From: Chryseobacterium sp. JUb7
GTDB taxonomy: Bacteria; Bacteroidota; Bacteroidia; Flavobacteriales; Weeksellaceae
DNA length: 64,000 nt
Assembly: GCF_024806495.1 (NCBI RefSeq)
Contig: NZ_JANUFF010000003.1
Span: forward strand, 372,001 to 436,000
Direction of reading: 5' to 3'
Of the stretch, positions 59,697 through 64,000 are shown in pieces (within the stretch, counting starts at the first letter, position 1; each line of letters opens with the position of its first letter). The notes under the pieces were generated by a model that made no database searches, was not told the origin of the DNA, and saw only the letters and a list, made by a program, of their open reading frames with translations. A program made the position numbers and the translations under genes.

Positions 59697-61775
59697 ATGT
59701 TCGAACATTTACATTTTGCGATGCGAAAAATTGGTGCAGGATTAGGATTGCTGACCATCGCGGGGAGTTTTGCATATGCCCAGCAATGGGAAGATGTTGG
59801 AGGCGTGCAAACGGTTTCAGCGGGAGGCAGCAGCTACAATAATCTTGTAGTAAATACAGCGGGAAAATATTATCTTTCTTATTATGATACATCGGTAGCT
59901 AAAGGTTCTGTTCAGACTTTTGACGGAGCTGCATGGTCTTATGTAGGCGGTTCGGCAGGAATCACAACGGGTACGGCTACTTTCAATTCTCTGTCTATTG
60001 ACGGCTTGGGAAATATTTATTATACTAATCAGTTGGGATATCCGGGATCCGGAATGGAGGTTCGACAGTTCAACGGGACGGCTTGGAATCAGTTGCCCAA
60101 TGCAACCAATACTTCGATAAATTATCATGCTTCGGCAGTTTCACCTTCCAATGTGTTGTTTACATTTGGTGGTCAGGACTCCGGAACGGTGATGCGTTAT
60201 GTAAACGGAGTCTGGGAGCAGGTTGGAAATAAAGGATTTTCAAGTGGTGCATCGTATGCAGAAATGGCAATAGGAACAAATGGTAAAGTATATACATGTA
60301 ATATTTCAAGCGGATTAAGAGTTTACGAAAACCTAACAACGGCAGGTTCTTCAGATAACTGGACTTTAGTAGGGGGAAGCATCGTGGATGCCGCTTCTAA
60401 TTCGGAGCAGTATAATTGTGACATTGCTCTTGACGCTAATAATAATATTTATGTTGCCTATGTTTCCAATTCTGCAGGCGGACAAAAATTAAATGTTAAA
60501 AAGTTTGACGGAACATCTTGGGTGCAGTTAGGGGCGGCTAATTTTTCAGACGGAAAAGTGCAGCATGTATCTATTGCTGTTACCCCATCTGGTCAGCCTT
60601 ATGTAGCGGCAAGCCGTTGGGAAAATGACAACCTGTTGAAAAATATGGTTTATAAATTTGATACGGCAACTCAGAACTGGGCAACTTTCGGAGGAGCTTT
60701 CGTGTCAGACGGACAGGCAACTTATAATGATATTGCTATTGATAATGCCAATAATTATCTGGTGCTGGCTTATTCACAGTCAGGAACAAAAGTAAAGAGA
60801 ATTGCGATTACAAATTCATCTCAAAATACATGTAATAATAACGATCCGGGAAGCAATCCGGGGGATTTAGGATGTGTTACATTTACATACAGAGGGCAGT
60901 CGGTTTCTTATACTACGGTAAGAGGTGGTGATGGGAAAATCTGGTTACAGCAGAACTTAGGAAGCTCAAAAGTAGCAACAGCTATGACGGATGCAGATTC
61001 TTATGGAGACTTATTCCAGTGGGGAAGATGGGACGATGGTCACCAGTTGAGAAACTCGGCGACATCATCAGCGCCATCTCCAAACTCACCAGATGGTCTG
61101 GCAGGCAGCAGCTCTTTTGTTATCGGAACAGGTTCGAGCTCTTGGTGGGCAACTAATGCAACAAGTGATGCGTGGACTGCAAAAGATAATACAGCGGTAA
61201 CAACAGCAATCGGAGCAGATCCTTGTAAAGCAGTCGGACAGGATTGGAAGATGCCATCTCAGGCAGACTGGACATTGTTGGTAGGCTCTGAAACAATCAT
61301 GAATCCTGCATCAGCATATGCCAGTACATTAAAAATGCCGGCTTCAGGATATAGAAGCAATACAACGGGAGGATTTACTTTTGTTGACCAGAGAGGCTAT
61401 TACTGGAGTGCAGATACGGCCAGTACAGGAGGAAAATATTTATACATCGGAAGCACGCTTGCCAATCCTTCTTCCGGAGCACCGAGAGGACAGGGGGCAG
61501 CAATAAGATGTATTAAGGAAACGACCTCATTAAGTACATCAGATATTAAATTAAATACCATCGGAATTTATCCAAATCCAACAAATGGTATTCTGAACAT
61601 TAAAGCAGATTCTAAAGTAGAAAATGTAAATGTTACCAATATTGTAGGTCAAAAAATAAACGTTAGAATTTCTGATAACCAGATTGATATGCAGGGACTT
61701 CCAAAAGGAATTTACATTGTAGAATTAAAATTAAAGAACGGGCAGACATTCTCTAAGAAAATTATTAAAAACTAA
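59697..61775 (+). CDS. T9SS type A secreted protein with propeller-like repeats and Fib_succ_major-like domain
   Basis: 692 aa. Signal region ends near AGSFAYAQ; Met9 is an alternative start. Residues of about 30-380 carry five or so repeats of the style SIDGLGNIYYTN, AIGTNGKVYTCN, ALDANNNIYVAYVSN and IDNANNYLVLAYSQ, as in beta-propellers. About 395-605 matches the 'major paralogous' domain (GDLFQWGRWDDGHQLRN, DWKMPSQADWTLL, GYYWSAD, GAAIRCIKE). The T9SS type A sorting domain ends the protein (GIYPNPTNGILNIKAD to FSKKIIKN). Exported across the outer membrane; the target is unknown. Confidence 0.88.
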   Translation: MFEHLHFAMRKIGAGLGLLTIAGSFAYAQQWEDVGGVQTVSAGGSSYNNLVVNTAGKYYLSYYDTSVAKGSVQTFDGAAWSYVGGSAGITTGTATFNSLSIDGLGNIYYTNQLGYPGSGMEVRQFNGTAWNQLPNATNTSINYHASAVSPSNVLFTFGGQDSGTVMRYVNGVWEQVGNKGFSSGASYAEMAIGTNGKVYTCNISSGLRVYENLTTAGSSDNWTLVGGSIVDAASNSEQYNCDIALDANNNIYVAYVSNSAGGQKLNVKKFDGTSWVQLGAANFSDGKVQHVSIAVTPSGQPYVAASRWENDNLLKNMVYKFDTATQNWATFGGAFVSDGQATYNDIAIDNANNYLVLAYSQSGTKVKRIAITNSSQNTCNNNDPGSNPGDLGCVTFTYRGQSVSYTTVRGGDGKIWLQQNLGSSKVATAMTDADSYGDLFQWGRWDDGHQLRNSATSSAPSPNSPDGLAGSSSFVIGTGSSSWWATNATSDAWTAKDNTAVTTAIGADPCKAVGQDWKMPSQADWTLLVGSETIMNPASAYASTLKMPASGYRSNTTGGFTFVDQRGYYWSADTASTGGKYLYIGSTLANPSSGAPRGQGAAIRCIKETTSLSTSDIKLNTIGIYPNPTNGILNIKADSKVENVNVTNIVGQKINVRISDNQIDMQGLPKGIYIVELKLKNGQTFSKKIIKN

Positions 61776-61800
61776 TGTCCATAAACATTTGATTGATGAA

Positions 61801-61836
61801 CAAAAAGGCTTTATTAGTGTAAAGCCTTTTGTTTTT
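61801..61836 (+). terminator. Terminator of the T9SS type A gene
   Basis: CAAAAAGGCTTTA (61801-61813) pairs with TAAAGCCTTTTG (61820-61831), then GTTTTT. Confidence 0.9.
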
Positions 61837-61860
61837 CCCTGATTTAGATAAAATATATTA

Positions 61861-64000
61861 TGAAAAAGTTTTTACTAACAATTTTAGTTGTTTTATTATG
61901 TGTCTGTGGCAATTTCAATGCTCAAACTTACCAGTTATCCGGAAACCCGGTGAATACGACGGGATGGAGTTTAGTTCCTTCTGCTACCGTAAATACTGAT
62001 TTTATCCAGCTTACGGGAGATCAGATCAGTCAGGTAGGAGGAATTAAGCTTGATGATCCTATCAATCTGAAATACTGTGATAAATGGAAAGTGGAGTTTG
62101 ATTTCAGAATAGACGGAAACGGAACAACAAGCTATGGAAGAGGGGATGGTTTTGCATTTTGGTATTTGGCTAACCCTCCGGCTGCGTATGTTCAGGGTGG
62201 CGGATTGGGAATTCCTGGTAATGCAAGCGGTCTGATGGTTGCTTTTGATATTTTTAATAACAGCACAGAAGGTCAGATGAGTAAAGTTCATGTATTGTAC
62301 GGAACCAATCCTACCGGAGGAAATATTGAGTTTAACAATACTGCCGGAAGTACCTATCATACGCCGGATCTTATTTCTACGATTCCTTTTGTAGGAGCCA
62401 GCTACAGACATGTCGAGGTGAATGGAGAAATAGATCCGAATAACACGGCAATCTGGAACATTACTATAAAAATTGATAATACAACGGTTGTTGTGCAATC
62501 GTTTACCTCGACAGGTGGAGCTGTAAATATGACGCAGGGATATTTTGGATTTTCAGCTTCTACAGGAGCTGCAAGTGCAAGGCATTCCATTAAAAATGTA
62601 AAGATTTATGTAGATAAAGTTCCTTTGCTCCAGGCTACGGTAACGCCTGCTGAAACCTGTCCAAATGCATTGACTGGTATTGTTTCTACTGACCTTACTT
62701 CATATAATGCTCAGTTTGTAAATAACCCGGGCAATTATACTTTTACTTATGCTGTAAACGGGACTGTGATTTCCAATCCTGCCAATTTTCAGTTCACGGC
62801 AAATACAACAGTGAATGTTACGGTGAGAGATAACAGCGGAACTTTTTGTGATAATCCTGATGCCAGAATTATTTTAGTGCCGAAAGCAGTTCAGAAAACA
62901 GATGCCGCTTTATTTGGTTGCCCCATCAATGGTCTGGCTTTGTTTAATCTGACGCAGGCTAATGTGACCACGCTGACCAATGTTACCAAGCAGTATTATC
63001 CCACATTGGCAGCTCTGAATGCAGGAACAAGTGAAATTACCAATCCTGCGGCTTATTCATCGGTTCAGGGAGATGTTTTTGTTAAAATTAATACTTCAAC
63101 CGGTTGTGTAGGAATCGCGAAAATAACACTGACTTTTTATCCGGTTCCTGCTGTGACAGACGCGGCTTTGAGAATTTGTTTTAATGCCGGTGATATTTCT
63201 ACCGGAACGTTCAACTTAACAACGGCTTCGGTTACATCAGCAACGGGAATTTCTAAAAAGTATTTTACTAATTACAATGATGCTCTTGCGGAAACGAATG
63301 AAATACCCAATCCTGCGGCTTATATTTCTACAACAGGGTTTGCTTATGTCAAAGTTTTAAATGCACAGGGCTGCGGAAGTATTGCTAAAGTAACATTGAC
63401 TGTGATTCCTCCAGTGTATTCAACAATATTAAAAGATAAAACAATCTGTATCGAAGACCGTACAACACTGGATGCCGGAGCGGGTTTTACGAGTTATCTC
63501 TGGAGTACGGGAGCGACAACGCAGACTGTCAGTAATGCAGGAGTTGGCTCCTATTGGGTTGATCTTACCAGTGGAGGATGTACATTGAGACAGGAAGTGA
63601 CAGTTTATGCGGCAGAATCTCCTGTGGTTAAAGAAATTCATATTGACAGTAAAACGGCTACAGTTGAGGTTAAAGGAGGACAACCGGCTTATCAATATTC
63701 TTTGGATGGTATTCAGTGGCAGGATTCAAATGTATTTTCCGGATTGACAAGAGGCGAAAATACTTTTTATGTAAGAGATGCTTACAGCTGCGAGCCAGTT
63801 CGGATAACGGTAACGGTTCCCGGTTTGGTTAATGTCATTACTCCTAATGGAGACGGCTATAATGACGTGATTGATTATTCTGCTCTAGGATATAAAAAGA
63901 ATCTTCGGTTTACTGTTTCAGACCGATATGGAAACCAAATTTTTGATGGCACCAAATTCAATAATTATAAATGGGACGGAACAATTCAGGGAAGAAAAGT
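61861..64000 (+). CDS. L-type lectin-domain protein with T9SS type B (gliding-associated) C-terminus, partial
   Basis: The frame is open from the ATG at 61861 to the window end (713 residues visible, no stop). Signal peptide ending NFNAQ (about 22). Residues of about 25-255 are a legume-type lectin fold (DDPINLKYCDKWKVEFDFRI, GDGFAFWYL, TGAASARHSIKNVKIY). Two related units of about 85 residues follow (TDAALFGCPINGLALFNLT and TDAALRICFNAGDISTGTF). From about 655, VITPNGDGYNDV with DRYGNQIFDG is the CHU_C/type B sorting domain, so little remains. Exported by T9SS and probably a carbohydrate-binding surface protein. Confidence 0.88.

Noticed and set aside
1..64000. CRISPR arrays, rRNA genes, prophage, insertion sequences
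   Set aside because: I found no regularly spaced direct repeats, no rRNA-like stretches, and no transposase, integrase or phage structural protein among the reading frames.

Overview
The window is AT-rich DNA from a member of the Bacteroidota, class Flavobacteriia, and most likely Chryseobacterium or a close relative in the Weeksellaceae. The signs are type IX secretion (T9SS) C-terminal domains, Bacteroidota-only families (DUF5686, DUF5687, DUF4835, LptE-family), promoters of the TTG-N17-23-TAnnTTTG type, little Shine-Dalgarno usage, tryptophanase (indole production), and two small GG-leader 'bacteriocin-like' peptides of the kind common in Chryseobacterium. It reads as ordinary chromosome. 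I see no prophage, transposase, CRISPR array or rRNA operon.

Layout. 1-9 kb: the tail of a T9SS protein, a PQQ-type sugar dehydrogenase lipoprotein, a TonB-dependent receptor, tryptophanase, a DUF502 membrane protein, MiaE, an acyltransferase and a zinc-protease lipoprotein. 9-18 kb: ribosomal proteins L21 and L27, a GG-leader peptide, a DUF5686 outer-membrane protein, two surface/secreted proteins around two identical tRNA-Asn genes, and RseP. 18-26 kb: a small outer-membrane protein, an omega-amidase-like enzyme, a sulfur/persulfide cluster (thioredoxin, rhodanese lipoprotein, persulfide-dioxygenase/rhodanese fusion), a HerA-like ATPase, a DnaQ-type exonuclease, and lysA behind an attenuator-like leader. 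27-38 kb: PoxB with an MFS transporter, three tandem secreted TonB-C-like proteins, MiaB, and a sigma-54-type regulator followed by a membrane protein, LptE and a long acidic protein.

38-50 kb: DUF4126, RnpA, TcdA, TatD and a TetR regulator, then bamD-rpoZ-coaBC-DUF4835-recN, which is a familiar Bacteroidota gene order, then an ABC exporter pair. 50-64 kb: a DyP peroxidase, an ECF-sigma operon (sigma factor, membrane anti-sigma candidate, beta-barrel, S41 peptidase), a second GG-leader peptide, divergent class II and class I fumarases, a His-tailed small membrane protein, an AraC regulator, a T9SS type A protein, and a T9SS type B lectin-like protein cut by the window end.

The less ordinary material lies between genes. 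It includes terminator-like hairpins inside 5' leaders (lysA, the ECF operon, the 15803 secreted protein), a 121-bp MITE-like inverted repeat inside the sulfur cluster, a dispersed palindromic repeat found at two sites, and a duplicated tRNA-Asn module that brackets a secreted-protein gene. Several gene starts were moved inward from the longest possible reading frame because a promoter box, lipobox or signal peptide fits the inner start better.
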